This document shows, piece after piece, positions 9,870-18,103 of a stretch of DNA of 64,000 bases. Origin of the DNA: Candidatus Borkfalkia ceftriaxoniphila (GTDB taxonomy: Bacteria > Bacillota > Clostridia > Christensenellales > Borkfalkiaceae); contig NZ_SDOZ01000002.1 of assembly GCF_004134775.1 (NCBI RefSeq), forward strand, positions 1,524,005-1,588,004, given 5' to 3'. A program made the translations under genes and the position numbers. The notes beneath the pieces were generated by a model, which was not told the origin of the DNA, searched no databases, and saw only the letters and a program-made list of their open reading frames with translations. Each line of letters opens with the position of its first letter. Position 1 is the first letter of the stretch.

Positions 9870-10745
9870 ATGGATTGGATCACGGGGATACAGCGGGCAC
9901 TCGATTACGCGGAAGAGCACATGGCGGAAGAGATCGTCTATGAAACGGCGGCGAAACAGGCCTATTCGTCATCGTTTCATTTTCAGAGAATATTCGCCAT
10001 GCTGTGCGGCTATTCTTTCGGAGATTATATCCGCATGCGCCGATTGACGCTCGCGGCGGAAGATCTGCAGCGTTCGAAAGAAAAGATCGCAGATATCGCT
10101 TTCAGATACGGTTATGATTCCCCCGAAAGTTTTACCCGCGCGTTTACGCGTTTCCACGGGGTCGCTCCGTCGGCTGCGCGCCGCGGCGGAAGCGTCAAAT
10201 CCTTTTCCAGACTTTCCGTAAAACTTATTTTGTCGGGAGGCAATACGATGGATTACAGGATCGAAAAAAAGCAGGCGTTTCAACTCGTCTGCAAGAAAAA
10301 GTATGTGAACAAGCCGCAGGGCGACACCGCCACGGCGGATATCTCCGCATTCTGGAACGAATGCACGAACGACGGTACGATGCAAAAGTTGTGCAAATAC
10401 GCCCGTTTCGACAACCTGAACGGCGTGCTCGGCGTCTGTTTTTCGAAAGATATGGCGGATTCGGGTTTTCCCTACGCCATCGGCGCGGAGTATAACGGCG
10501 CGCCGCTCGACGGCGAGCCGCTGGAAATCGTCGGGATCCCCGCGCAAACGTACGCGGTTTTCGAGTGCAGGGGCAAGATGCCCGACGCGTTTAAAAAGAC
10601 GTATCTGCAAATTTGCTCGGAATTTTTCCCGCAGAGCAATTACGAATACGGCAGCGGCGTCGAACTCGAAGTGTACCCTTCGGACAACGTGGACGATCCC
10701 GAATATTATTGCGAGATCTGGATCGCCGTGAACGAAAAAAAGTAA
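9870..10745 (+). CDS. AraC-family regulator with GyrI-like effector domain
   Basis: 291 residues. The first 105 form the two helix-turn-helix units of AraC proteins (SFHFQRIFAMLCGYSFGDYIR, then KIADIAFRYGYDSPESFTRAF). Residues about 125-291 form a GyrI/BmrR-like ligand-binding domain. This Rob/SoxS-plus-GyrI layout usually senses hydrophobic drugs or metabolites rather than sugars, so it may not control the fructan genes upstream. A TATAAT lies at 9837-9842 without a strong -35, and AAGGAG precedes the ATG. It is probably monocistronic, ending in a strong terminator. Confidence 0.86.
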   Translation: MDWITGIQRALDYAEEHMAEEIVYETAAKQAYSSSFHFQRIFAMLCGYSFGDYIRMRRLTLAAEDLQRSKEKIADIAFRYGYDSPESFTRAFTRFHGVAPSAARRGGSVKSFSRLSVKLILSGGNTMDYRIEKKQAFQLVCKKKYVNKPQGDTATADISAFWNECTNDGTMQKLCKYARFDNLNGVLGVCFSKDMADSGFPYAIGAEYNGAPLDGEPLEIVGIPAQTYAVFECRGKMPDAFKKTYLQICSEFFPQSNYEYGSGVELEVYPSDNVDDPEYYCEIWIAVNEKK

Positions 10746-10757
10746 CACAATAAAAGA

Positions 10758-10781
10758 CCGCCGCACGGTACCGTGCGGCGG
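10758..10781. terminator. Bidirectional intrinsic terminator
   Basis: A 24-base perfect palindrome (CCGCCGCACGGT and its complement) followed by TTTTGTTTATTTTT. It lies between the converging AraC-type gene and the zinc-ribbon gene. Confidence 0.85.
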
Positions 10782-10787
10782 TTTTGT

Positions 10788-11279
10788 TTATTTTTCGGAA
10801 AAAGGCGTTCCACAGTAGGGACATTGGGAATGCGTTCCCTGATAGGAATATTTCGCGCCGCAGTTTGGGCAGACGGCGGCGTGCACCGTTTCGGACAGAG
10901 CGGTGTTTTCGTTGAGTTTCAATTCGTCGCCGACGCGCTTGAAACCCATAAGGTATTGCTTTTGAAAACAGGTCGTCAATTTGCCGCTGACGTTCTTTTC
11001 CGAGAGGGAAAGTTGTGCGGAAAGTTCCTGCACGGTGTAGATATGCTCTTCGACGACGGCGCTCACGAGCCGATACAGCGAACGTTTTTCGGCGTAGCCT
11101 ACCCACGCGACGGGCGCTCCGTAGAACCCGACGACGGTCGCGCCGATTCCGATCCCCATCACCGCCCCAATGCCGTTTACGGCTCCGAGCACGATGGCGG
11201 GAATTCCGCCGACGAAAAGAAAGGACAAGATCGCCGCGAGAAAAAAACTTTTGCGAAGAGCGCTGCGAATGGGTTGCAT
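10788..11279 (-). CDS. Membrane protein with C-terminal zinc ribbon
   Basis: 163-residue protein of unknown function. It has two hydrophobic segments (about residues 12-33 and 36-60), a middle part about 70-115 that could be a small winged-helix-like unit (VSAVVEEHIYTVQELSAQL), and a zinc ribbon with CPNC and CPYC near the C-terminus. GAGG precedes its ATG. It is transcribed divergently from an SPFH gene that also ends in zinc ribbons, suggesting the two belong to one membrane-associated module. That link is inference. Confidence 0.7.
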   Translation of the reverse strand: MQPIRSALRKSFFLAAILSFLFVGGIPAIVLGAVNGIGAVMGIGIGATVVGFYGAPVAWVGYAEKRSLYRLVSAVVEEHIYTVQELSAQLSLSEKNVSGKLTTCFQKQYLMGFKRVGDELKLNENTALSETVHAAVCPNCGAKYSYQGTHSQCPYCGTPFSEK

Positions 11280-11308
11280 TAGGGAAACCTCGTGATGTAT
11301 TTATAAAT

Positions 11309-11337
11309 AGTATAAGCGAAAACGCGGTGTTTGTCAA
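11309..11337 (-). promoter_or_regulatory. Sigma-A promoter of the zinc-ribbon gene
   Basis: On the minus strand, TTGACA, 17 bases, TATACT, about 30 bases upstream of the ATG. Confidence 0.8.
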
Positions 11338-11357
11338 ATGCTCTTTATAAAATAATA

Positions 11358-11386
11358 TTGACTTTTCAGCCGCTTTATGCTATATT
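11358..11386 (+). promoter_or_regulatory. Sigma-A promoter of the SPFH operon
   Basis: TTGACT, 17 bases, TATATT. It lies back to back with the divergent promoter, 20 bases apart. Confidence 0.8.
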
Positions 11387-11421
11387 ATTTCCATGCTGAA
11401 CAACGGAGGATACTGTAAAAT

Positions 11422-12453
11422 ATGGCTATTTTAAAGGTAATCGAGTGGACGGATAATTCGCCCGACGTCATCGTACATAAAGTGGACATGGCGGGAAACG
11501 TGATCAAACGCGGCTCCGCTCTTACCGTGCGCGATTCTCAGGTCGCGATCTTCTGCGATAAAGGGCGCATGGCGGACGTGTTCCTGCCCGGTTTTTATAA
11601 ACTGGATACCGACAGCCTTCCCTTCATCACAAAGTTACTGTCCTGGAAATACGGTTTCGAAACGCCCTATAAATCCGACGTGTATTTCGTCAATACCCGT
11701 CAGTTTACCAACATGAAGTGGGGCACCGCCAATCCCATCATCATCCGCGACGCCGATTACGGCGCCGTGCGCGTGCGCGGGTTCGGTACTTATTCTTTCC
11801 GCGTCAAGGATGCGTTCGTGTTCATGAACGAACTTTCGGGCACGCATTCTTCCTTCCGCACGCAGGACATCACCGACTATATCCGCAGTATGCTCGTGAT
11901 GGGCATTTCCGACGCCGTCGGCGAATGCGGCATTCCCGTTTTGGATATGGCGGGGAATCTGATGGAGTTGAGCGCGATCGTGAAAAAGACGCTTTCGGGC
12001 AGATTCGAAGGATTGGGCCTGGAACTTTGCGCCTTTAATTTCGAGAGCCTTTCCATGCCGCAGGAGTTGGAAAAGGCGCTGGACGAAACGACGAAACTGG
12101 GCATGATGCGCCGCAATATGGACGTTTATACCCAGATGGCGCAGGCGGACGCCTTGAAAGAGGCGGCGAAAAATCCCGGCATGGCGGGCACCGCCATGGG
12201 CGCGGGGCTCGGCTGGGGCATGGGTATGAATATGGGAAAAATGTTCGGAAATGCGCCCGCGGCGCCCGTACAGAGCGAACCTGCGGCGCAGAGCGCGGGG
12301 CGCAAATGTTCCGAATGCGGCGCGGCGCTCGCTGCGAACGCGAAATTCTGCCCCGAATGCGGCACGCGCGTTCTGACCGCCTGCCCCAAATGCGGCGCCA
12401 AACTTCCCGCTACGGGCAAATTCTGCCCCGAGTGCGGCGAGAAGATCCGCTGA
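11422..12453 (+). CDS. SPFH-domain protein with two C-terminal zinc ribbons
   Basis: 343 residues, resembling the YdjI-type SPFH / virion-core-like proteins of Bacillota. The SPFH-like core spans about residues 25-220. A Gly/Met-rich hydrophobic linker follows (GAGLGWGMGMNMGKMFGN). Two zinc ribbons end the protein (CSECG...CPECG and CPKCG...CPECG). There is no signal peptide; the protein probably sits on the cytoplasmic face of the membrane as an oligomeric scaffold. In Bacillus, YdjI-type proteins work with membrane-stress partners; here two small membrane proteins follow at 21 and 19 bases. The exact role is unknown. Confidence 0.8.
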   Translation: MAILKVIEWTDNSPDVIVHKVDMAGNVIKRGSALTVRDSQVAIFCDKGRMADVFLPGFYKLDTDSLPFITKLLSWKYGFETPYKSDVYFVNTRQFTNMKWGTANPIIIRDADYGAVRVRGFGTYSFRVKDAFVFMNELSGTHSSFRTQDITDYIRSMLVMGISDAVGECGIPVLDMAGNLMELSAIVKKTLSGRFEGLGLELCAFNFESLSMPQELEKALDETTKLGMMRRNMDVYTQMAQADALKEAAKNPGMAGTAMGAGLGWGMGMNMGKMFGNAPAAPVQSEPAAQSAGRKCSECGAALAANAKFCPECGTRVLTACPKCGAKLPATGKFCPECGEKIR

Positions 12454-12474
12454 CGCGGACAAAGGAGCGGTTTT

Positions 12475-12891
12475 ATGACTGTGGAACAAATTATCATCTT
12501 GGTGCTTGCGGTACTGCTTGCTTTCGCCGTGGTGGCGGTGATCGTACTGCTTGCTGCGCTCAGAAAAAAACAGACGGGCGGCCGCGCCGAGGACGTGAAA
12601 ATCATCGACGGCGTGCGCTATTCGAGATCGGACGCCGTGAGCGAAAACGGCGAAGTACGGGCGACGCACCGCGTGGGGGATTTCGTCCTTGCCCGCGGCG
12701 AAGAAAAAACCGCGGAAAAGAACGGCGAATTGCTGCCCGGAACGTACACCGTTTTGGCGACGAGCGACGGGACTGCGGCTTTCAAGTTGCGCCTGGGCGG
12801 GCTGGTGCGCGAATATAAGCACGGCGATACCGTCGTTCTGGGCGACGGCGAGAGCATCTGCGCCGTATCTTGCTCGGTAATTTTGCGTTAA
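12475..12891 (+). CDS. Small membrane-anchored protein of unknown function
   Basis: 138 residues with one N-terminal membrane span (about 5-30, IIILVLAVLLAFAVVAVIVLL) and a cytosolic domain about 40-138 that is rich in beta-type residues (VKIIDGVRYSRSDAV, GTYTVLATSDGTAAFKLRLGG, GDTVVLGDGESICAV). I do not recognise the family. It sits between the SPFH gene and another membrane gene with short gaps, so it is probably translated from the same mRNA and acts with the SPFH protein at the membrane. Confidence 0.65.
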   Translation: MTVEQIIILVLAVLLAFAVVAVIVLLAALRKKQTGGRAEDVKIIDGVRYSRSDAVSENGEVRATHRVGDFVLARGEEKTAEKNGELLPGTYTVLATSDGTAAFKLRLGGLVREYKHGDTVVLGDGESICAVSCSVILR

Positions 12892-12910
12892 ACGCGGGGA
12901 GGAACATTTT

Positions 12911-13348
12911 ATGAGCAGAAAATTTTTCGTGAAATTTTTGGTCGTGCTCGCCTTTTTGGCGGCGGCCGTTTTGTGGCTTTTGTCCGTATTGGTGCCCGAC
13001 ACCTTCGGCTTTTTCAATCTTAACTGGGCGGTCGCGCTCTTTGCGGGCGTGGGCGGTTTGGCATTCCTCTTTAACGGGTTTGCGGAAAAGAACAGCGTTA
13101 CGCTGAAAAAAATGAACATTATCCTCGGCGCGTGCCTTCTGGTCATTGCCGCGGTCTGCATCGCTTTCGCGCTGGCGCTGCCGAAAAACCTCGTGTGGCC
13201 CATCATCGCCGTGATCCTTGCTGCGGCGCTCGTCATCGGACTGTTCGCTACGGGCGGCAAAAAGTGGGACGAGGGCGACAATCACAAAGCGGGCTACAAA
13301 AATTATTACGAGCGCAAAAAAGAAGAAAAGAATAAAGAAGATAAGTAA
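12911..13348 (+). CDS. Four-span membrane protein of unknown function
   Basis: 145 residues with about four hydrophobic segments (roughly 8-28, 36-54, 66-86 and 93-112) and a charged, lysine-rich C-terminal tail. No catalytic or binding motif is seen. It is the last gene of the SPFH operon, followed 11 bases later by a clear terminator. No function can be assigned. Confidence 0.65.
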   Translation: MSRKFFVKFLVVLAFLAAAVLWLLSVLVPDTFGFFNLNWAVALFAGVGGLAFLFNGFAEKNSVTLKKMNIILGACLLVIAAVCIAFALALPKNLVWPIIAVILAAALVIGLFATGGKKWDEGDNHKAGYKNYYERKKEEKNKEDK

Positions 13349-13359
13349 GATACAAAAAA

Positions 13360-13379
13360 GGACGGCGTTATCGCCGTCC
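13360..13379 (+). terminator. Intrinsic terminator of the SPFH operon
   Basis: Stem GGACGGCG / CGCCGTCC with a TTAT loop, followed by ATTTGTTT. Confidence 0.8.
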
Positions 13380-13384
13380 ATTTG

Positions 13385-13413
13385 TTTACAAAGCGGTTTT
13401 CGTATGCTATAAT
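13385..13413 (+). promoter_or_regulatory. Sigma-A promoter of the UDPGP gene
   Basis: TTTACA, 17 bases, TATAAT. It is placed directly after the preceding terminator. Confidence 0.82.
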
Positions 13414-13442
13414 GTACCATAAAAAAAGCGGCTGGGAGTGAG

Positions 13443-14663
13443 ATGGAAACGACAGAAAACACGCTGAAACGCATCGGGCAGGAGCAGATTTTGCGCTATT
13501 GGGGCGAATTGAACGAAAGCGAAAAAAAATCGTTGGAGGCGCAGGTACGGGGCACCGACTGGTCGGTGCTGGAAAATCTGGCGCATCCCGAAAATTTAAG
13601 CGGAAAGGGAAAGATCGAGCCGATTTCGGGTTTGCGCGCGAAAGAGATCGAAGCGCGGCGCGAAGAGTTTTTCGCGCTCGGGAAAGAGGCGATCAAAAAA
13701 GGCAAAGTCAGCGCGGTGCTGCTTGCGGGCGGGCAGGGCACGCGGCTGGGAACGGACGCGCCCAAGGGCACGTTCGATATCGGCATAACGCGTCCGCTGT
13801 ATATATTTCAGCAGCAGATCGAAAACTTATTGGAAGTCACGAACGAGTGCGGCGCGTACGTGCCGCTGTACGTGATGACAAGCGAAAAGAACAACGACGA
13901 AACGGTTGCTTTCTGGAAAGAAAAGAACTATTTCGGATATCCCGCGCAGTACGTGCGGTTTTTCAAACAGGATATGGCGCCCGCGGTGGATTTTTCGGGT
14001 AAAGTGATTCTGGAAGGCAAGGCGAATATCGCGCTTTCGCCCAACGGGAACGGCGGGTGGTACTCGTCGCTTGCGCGGTGCGGGCTTTTAAGCGAGATCC
14101 GCGCGCGGGGCATAGAGTGGCTGAACGCGTTCGCGGTGGACAACGTATTGCAGCGGATCGCGGATCCCGTATTCGTGGGGGCGTGCATCGCGGAGGGCGT
14201 GAACTGCGGGTCTAAGGTGGTATGCAAAGCGGAGCCGCACGAAAAAGTGGGCGTGCTGTGTCTGGAAGACGGAAAGCCGAATATTATAGAATATTACGAA
14301 CTCACCGAAGAAATGGCGAACGCGCGGGACGAAAAGGGCGATTTGCAGTATATTTACGGCGTAATATTGAATTATCTGTTCCGTCTGGAAAAATTGGACG
14401 AAGTGGCGGACGCAAAAATTCCCGTGCACGTGGTGAAGAAAAAGGTGCCGTATCTCAGCGAGGCGGGCGAACTCGTCAAGCCGCAGACGGAAAACGGGTA
14501 TAAGTTTGAAACGCTGATACTCGACATGATCAAACTGATGGAAACGTGCCTGCCGTTCGAAGTGGTACGCGAGAGAGAATTTGCTCCCATCAAAAACCGA
14601 ACGGGCGTGGACAGCGTGGAAACCGCGCGCGAACTGCTGCAAAAGAACGGGATCGTATTATAA
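13443..14663 (+). CDS. UDPGP-family sugar-1-phosphate uridylyltransferase
   Basis: 406-residue nucleotidyltransferase of the UDPGP type, which uses UTP and a sugar 1-phosphate to make a UDP-sugar. The nucleotide loop LLAGGQGTRLG (about residues 96-106) is followed by KGTFDIG, and later by LSPNGNGGWY, as in eukaryotic-like UDP-GlcNAc/UDP-Glc pyrophosphorylases. GGGAGTGAG precedes the ATG. It stands alone between its own promoter and a terminator. Whether it acts on N-acetylglucosamine, N-acetylgalactosamine or glucose 1-phosphate is not clear; the UAP1/AGX-like look favours an N-acetylhexosamine. Confidence 0.85.
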   Translation: METTENTLKRIGQEQILRYWGELNESEKKSLEAQVRGTDWSVLENLAHPENLSGKGKIEPISGLRAKEIEARREEFFALGKEAIKKGKVSAVLLAGGQGTRLGTDAPKGTFDIGITRPLYIFQQQIENLLEVTNECGAYVPLYVMTSEKNNDETVAFWKEKNYFGYPAQYVRFFKQDMAPAVDFSGKVILEGKANIALSPNGNGGWYSSLARCGLLSEIRARGIEWLNAFAVDNVLQRIADPVFVGACIAEGVNCGSKVVCKAEPHEKVGVLCLEDGKPNIIEYYELTEEMANARDEKGDLQYIYGVILNYLFRLEKLDEVADAKIPVHVVKKKVPYLSEAGELVKPQTENGYKFETLILDMIKLMETCLPFEVVREREFAPIKNRTGVDSVETARELLQKNGIVL

Positions 14664-14664
14664 G

Positions 14665-14700
14665 AAAAAACGCACCCCAGATTTGAGAGGTGCGTTTTTT
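14665..14700. terminator. Bidirectional intrinsic terminator
   Basis: Stem AAAAAACGCACC / GGTGCGTTTTTT with a 12-base loop, between two convergent genes. The A/T tracts make it work on both strands. Confidence 0.85.
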
Positions 14701-15131
14701 TAATCTTCTCTTCCCACGAGATGGTCGAGGGAACAATCCAACTGTTTGGCTAAGTATATGATAGTATCAAGTTGACTGTCTGTGCCGTTTTTCCATTTTT
14801 GAAAATAGGAATCTTTTATTTGCGTATGTGTTCCGATATAATAGCGAGTAATTCCTTTTTCATTCATTACTTTACGCAAGTTTTTGTAAAAAGGCGGGCA
14901 TACTTTTGGAGAAACCGTAATACGTTCTTCTGTCAGACCAGCGAGAAAATCTAATGAACAAGTAAAAAAGTCCGCTAATTTTATAGCATTCGATAAATAA
15001 ATGGTTCTGCTGCCGTTACACCATGCACGCACCGCAGAACCTGCTACTCCGATTGCCTTTGCTAAACTTTCGGATTTTATATTATCACAATAAAACATCA
15101 ATTCTTTGAGTCTTTCAGAAAATTTTTCCAT
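14700..15131 (-). CDS. Tandem helix-turn-helix (XRE) transcriptional regulator
   Basis: 143 residues containing two complete XRE-type domains in a row. The first is at about 1-68 (SLAKAIGVAGSAVRAWCNG, then SLDFLAGL) and the second at about 80-143 (GITRYYIGTHTQIKDSYFQKWKNG, then SLDHLVGR, quoted here in part). There is no effector or peptidase domain. The gene is clearly more AT-rich than its neighbours, a sign of transfer. No Shine-Dalgarno site precedes the ATG. It faces a small gene across a long inverted repeat that is probably its operator, in the manner of a phage repressor region. Confidence 0.82.
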   Translation of the reverse strand: MEKFSERLKELMFYCDNIKSESLAKAIGVAGSAVRAWCNGSRTIYLSNAIKLADFFTCSLDFLAGLTEERITVSPKVCPPFYKNLRKVMNEKGITRYYIGTHTQIKDSYFQKWKNGTDSQLDTIIYLAKQLDCSLDHLVGRED

Positions 15132-15140
15132 ATAAAAATT

Positions 15141-15188
15141 ATCCTACCAACTTAGACAAAATGCTTGCATTGTCTTAGATAGTAGGAT
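15141..15188. promoter_or_regulatory. Inverted-repeat operator between divergent genes
   Basis: Imperfect dyad with arms of about 19 bases. ATCCTAC and a TTAGACAA-type core on the left mirror TTGTCTTA and GTAGGAT on the right, around AATGCTTGCA. It covers the -35 and spacer of the rightward promoter and abuts a GATAAT -10-like element for the regulator. The tandem HTH regulator is the obvious ligand. Confidence 0.72.
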
Positions 15189-15193
15189 ATAAT
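15165..15193 (+). promoter_or_regulatory. Promoter of the small gene, inside the operator
   Basis: TTGCAT, 17 bases, TATAAT. The -35 and spacer fall within the inverted repeat, so a bound repressor would block it. Confidence 0.7.
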
Positions 15194-15220
15194 ATCATTA
15201 TCAGCAAAAGGAGAAAAACT

Positions 15221-15466
15221 ATGCAAAAATTAACGAGCGACGACGTTGCGGGCGAAATTTACAAGATTTTACGCAATAAAAACGGTTGGCTCGTGCAAAC
15301 TTCGTGCTCGGGCGAAAACGCGCACTTGCAGATCACCGCGGACGACGGAAGTTCGTTCATCGTCTATATTTCGCCGCTTTCGCCCTTGCCTTCCGACGAG
15401 GAAGACCGCGCCGCCGACGCCTTATGGAACAAAATCAAAAAAAGAATTTCCAAAGAACAAAAGTAA
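15221..15466 (+). CDS. Small protein of unknown function
   Basis: 81 residues, preceded by AAGGAG and followed within 5 bases by a strong terminator, so it is a genuine single-gene unit. It is soluble and acidic in the middle (ITADDGSSFIVYIS, then LPSDEEDRAADALWNKIKK) and has no recognised domain. It is controlled by the divergent operator and likely repressed by the tandem HTH protein. In phage-like arrangements this position holds an antirepressor or early gene, but nothing in the sequence proves that. Confidence 0.65.
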   Translation: MQKLTSDDVAGEIYKILRNKNGWLVQTSCSGENAHLQITADDGSSFIVYISPLSPLPSDEEDRAADALWNKIKKRISKEQK

Positions 15467-15470
15467 AAGA

Positions 15471-15495
15471 GCGCTGCCCGCAAACGGGGCAGCGC
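15471..15495 (+). terminator. Intrinsic terminator
   Basis: Stem GCGCTGCCC / GGGCAGCGC with a seven-base loop and a TTTTT tract. Confidence 0.88.
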
Positions 15496-15576
15496 TTTTT
15501 CATTTTTGTCAGTTACATTGGAAAATCCGCTTCTTTCGCGCTATAATGGGGCAGAGGTCGAAAGTGGAGGTTTTCT

Positions 15577-17496
15577 ATGATCATTTATGCCGACGGCAAC
15601 GGAAAAATTCTCAATGCCGTGCAGGAACGCGTCTTTCAGGGCGCGGCGGGCTCGTACCGCCTGGGGTTGGTTTCTCCTTTCCCCGAAACCGACGCGGTCA
15701 CCGCGTCGTTCACTTTGTCGGGCGGCAAAACCTGCCCGCCCGTCCTTTTATCAACCGACTTTTCCCTTTCGGGTATCCGCGACGACAACGGCGCGCCGCT
15801 CGTCGTTCGCAGCGCGCTCTTTCCTTCGCCCGTGCTTTCCGAACACGGCAGAGTCAAAGTGCAGTTCCACGTGCGCTATAACGGGCAGGCGGGCGCAGAG
15901 ATCTTTGCCCTCGAACCCTTCGTCTTTACCGTCGAACGCGGCGTGCGCGAAAATCTTCCCGAATCGCCCTCGGACGACGTGTACGGCCGCCTGCTTTCCG
16001 CCGTTTCGTCGCTCAATGCGGACGTACTGGACGGGCGCTACGGGGCGCGCTCGCTCTATTGCTGGAAAGAGGATTCGTCCTACGGAAAAGGGGAACTCGT
16101 GTTCGCCGTGCGGGACGGCGGCGAAGGCTGTATCGTGCGCTCGCTCGTCGCAGAAAACGCGCAGCCGCCCTTTGCCGACGGTCAACTCAACCGCGGTTAC
16201 TGGCAGACGGCGCTCGATTTTTCCGAAATGACCGCCGCGCACCTCTCTTCGCTCGAAAAGGTGAAAGCGGAGGCGCAGGCGCTCGCGGAAAAGAGCAAAA
16301 CAGAGGCGAACCGCGCCGAGAGTTATGCGGAAAAACTGGCTCAGATGGCGGGAATGCGCGTGGAAACGGTGGAAAATCTGCCCGCGCGCGGCGAGAGCGG
16401 CGTTCTGTACCTGCGCGTGGACGACGCGGGGGAAAGCCTGTTCGAACTGTTTACGTATGCGTCGGGCGCATGGCAGAGTAAAGGGAGCGTCGCTTTGCAT
16501 CTTTCGGGCAGCCGCGCGTTCGCATTCACGCTCAAAGCGCAAAACTGGGCGCAAAACAAGCAAGTCTTTACCGCGGAAGGGCTTGCGGCGGCGGAAATAT
16601 CCGTGTATCCCGACGACGATTCGGCAAAGGAATATCTGACGTGCGGCGTCGAAGCGTCGGCAGAAAGCGGAAACGTGGTATTTACGGCGAAACGCGCGCC
16701 CCAAAGCGACCTCGGGGTGACGCTCGTCGCCGCGCCGATGACCGACGAACTGTACGCGGGATATTATTCCAAAAGGGAAACGGACGCTGCCCTCACCGCC
16801 AAGCAGGACGTTCTGTCGTTCGACGCCGCGCCTACGCAAGATAGCACCAACGCGCTCAGTAGCGGCGCGGTTTATCTGGCTTTGGAAGACGTGCGCGCGG
16901 AGATCCAGGAAAAAACGCCCAAATACGAGGCGGGCAAGGGCCTCGCCAAGACGGACAATACCTTTTCGGTGGTGCTGGACGCCGCGTCCGACGAGGCGCT
17001 GCGGCTCACGAGCGCGGGACTCAGGCTGGATCTCAGTGATTATTCCACGACGGTGGAATCGGATACCAAACTTTCGGGAGCCTATACGCGCATCAATTCG
17101 GTGGCAACGCTGGCGGAGGGCAACGCGGAGCGCATTGCGGCGGCGGAGCAAACGGCGCAGAACCATGAAGAAACGCTTTCCGCGCTGGAAACGCAGGCGG
17201 CGGGAATGCTCGGGCGCATCACCGCGCTGGAAGAGGGTGCGTCCTTTACGGAAGAACTCGTCTTGCCCGTATCGGCGTGGCAGAACAAGACGGCGGTATT
17301 CGATTCTGCGGCGCTTGCGGCGCTTTCCTCTCTCACGGCGGGAAGTTTCGTGGGCGCGGCGCCCGCGGCGGGATACGCGGCGGCGTTTTTGAAAAACAAC
17401 GTGCGGCTGGTTTCCGTCGGCGCGGGCACGCTCACGTTTACGGCGGACACCGTGCCGTCAACGGAACTGCGCGCTATTTTGACGGCGGTTATATAA
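15577..17496 (+). CDS. Phage tail/baseplate fibre-like protein
   Basis: 639-residue modular protein. Residues about 1-130 look like a BppU-type baseplate upper-protein N-terminus, ending in FVFTVERG. A heptad-like alpha-helical stretch follows at about 220-255 (VKAEAQALAEKSKTEANRA). There is a middle beta domain, a tail-fibre-like segment with YEAGKGLAKTDNTF and DLSDYSTTVE, a coiled coil at about 510-550, and a C-terminal beta domain. TATAAT at 15542 with TTGGAA upstream and GGAGG before the ATG give it its own promoter. No other phage structural, packaging or lysis genes are near, so this is an orphan or domesticated tail module. It could bind a surface or particle, but that is unproven. Confidence 0.62.
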   Translation: MIIYADGNGKILNAVQERVFQGAAGSYRLGLVSPFPETDAVTASFTLSGGKTCPPVLLSTDFSLSGIRDDNGAPLVVRSALFPSPVLSEHGRVKVQFHVRYNGQAGAEIFALEPFVFTVERGVRENLPESPSDDVYGRLLSAVSSLNADVLDGRYGARSLYCWKEDSSYGKGELVFAVRDGGEGCIVRSLVAENAQPPFADGQLNRGYWQTALDFSEMTAAHLSSLEKVKAEAQALAEKSKTEANRAESYAEKLAQMAGMRVETVENLPARGESGVLYLRVDDAGESLFELFTYASGAWQSKGSVALHLSGSRAFAFTLKAQNWAQNKQVFTAEGLAAAEISVYPDDDSAKEYLTCGVEASAESGNVVFTAKRAPQSDLGVTLVAAPMTDELYAGYYSKRETDAALTAKQDVLSFDAAPTQDSTNALSSGAVYLALEDVRAEIQEKTPKYEAGKGLAKTDNTFSVVLDAASDEALRLTSAGLRLDLSDYSTTVESDTKLSGAYTRINSVATLAEGNAERIAAAEQTAQNHEETLSALETQAAGMLGRITALEEGASFTEELVLPVSAWQNKTAVFDSAALAALSSLTAGSFVGAAPAAGYAAAFLKNNVRLVSVGAGTLTFTADTVPSTELRAILTAVI

Positions 17497-17506
17497 GGAG
17501 TGAAAT

Positions 17507-18064
17507 ATGAGAGTGAAAAATCCTGCCACGGTGCAGATGATACGGGATATTATAGAGGGGAACACGCCGCCCGCGCGCGTGCCCGAGAGCGAAAACGCCG
17601 CGAAAGTGACGGAAAGCATCGGCGGCGCGCCGCTTGCGGAAATTTTCGCCGCGGACGGCAAGGCGGTTTTGAACGCGGCGTGCGCGGATAAGGTGAAACA
17701 CGCGCTGAAACTGACTGCGGGCGGGCGCGAATATTCTTTCGACGGCGCGGCGGCGGCAGAGATCGATTTAGAGGGGATCGCGCCTTCCGCCTGGAAAAAC
17801 GGGCGCAGCGGCGGTTTAACGGTGGAGGGCGCGGGCACCTATCAGTTTTTCGTGCCCGCGGCGGACGGTGCGACGCGCGGCGTTTCGGAAATATTGCTCG
17901 TCGCAGATCTTGCGGACACGGCGTTCGGCGCGCTGCACCCGATCACGGGAAAGAACGCCGCCGTGCGGGTGTGCGTCGAACAGGGCGTGATCATGGTATA
18001 TACGGGCGAAAATGCCCGGACCCCGACGAATTGCGCGGTTTCCGTGCGGAAATTGTTCGATTAA
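17507..18064 (+). CDS. Companion of the tail-like protein, unknown function
   Basis: 185 residues, 10 bases after the fibre-like gene and probably co-transcribed. The N-terminus (RVKNPATVQMIRDIIEGN) is helical. A segment about 30-75 resembles repeated phage fibre text (AAKVTESIGGAPLAEIF, then HALKLTAGGREYSFDGAAA). The C-terminal half is beta-rich. No signal peptide or enzyme motif is visible. Position and style suggest a tail-tip or fibre-associated partner. Confidence 0.58.
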   Translation: MRVKNPATVQMIRDIIEGNTPPARVPESENAAKVTESIGGAPLAEIFAADGKAVLNAACADKVKHALKLTAGGREYSFDGAAAAEIDLEGIAPSAWKNGRSGGLTVEGAGTYQFFVPAADGATRGVSEILLVADLADTAFGALHPITGKNAAVRVCVEQGVIMVYTGENARTPTNCAVSVRKLFD

Positions 18065-18068
18065 AAAG

Positions 18069-18097
18069 TTGACATTTTTTGCGCGTTCGGCTATACT
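18069..18097 (+). promoter_or_regulatory. Sigma-A promoter of the first MATE gene
   Basis: TTGACA, 17 bases, TATACT. Predicted start near 18104, giving an 87-base leader. Confidence 0.82.
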
Positions 18098-18103
18098 ATA
18101 CCA

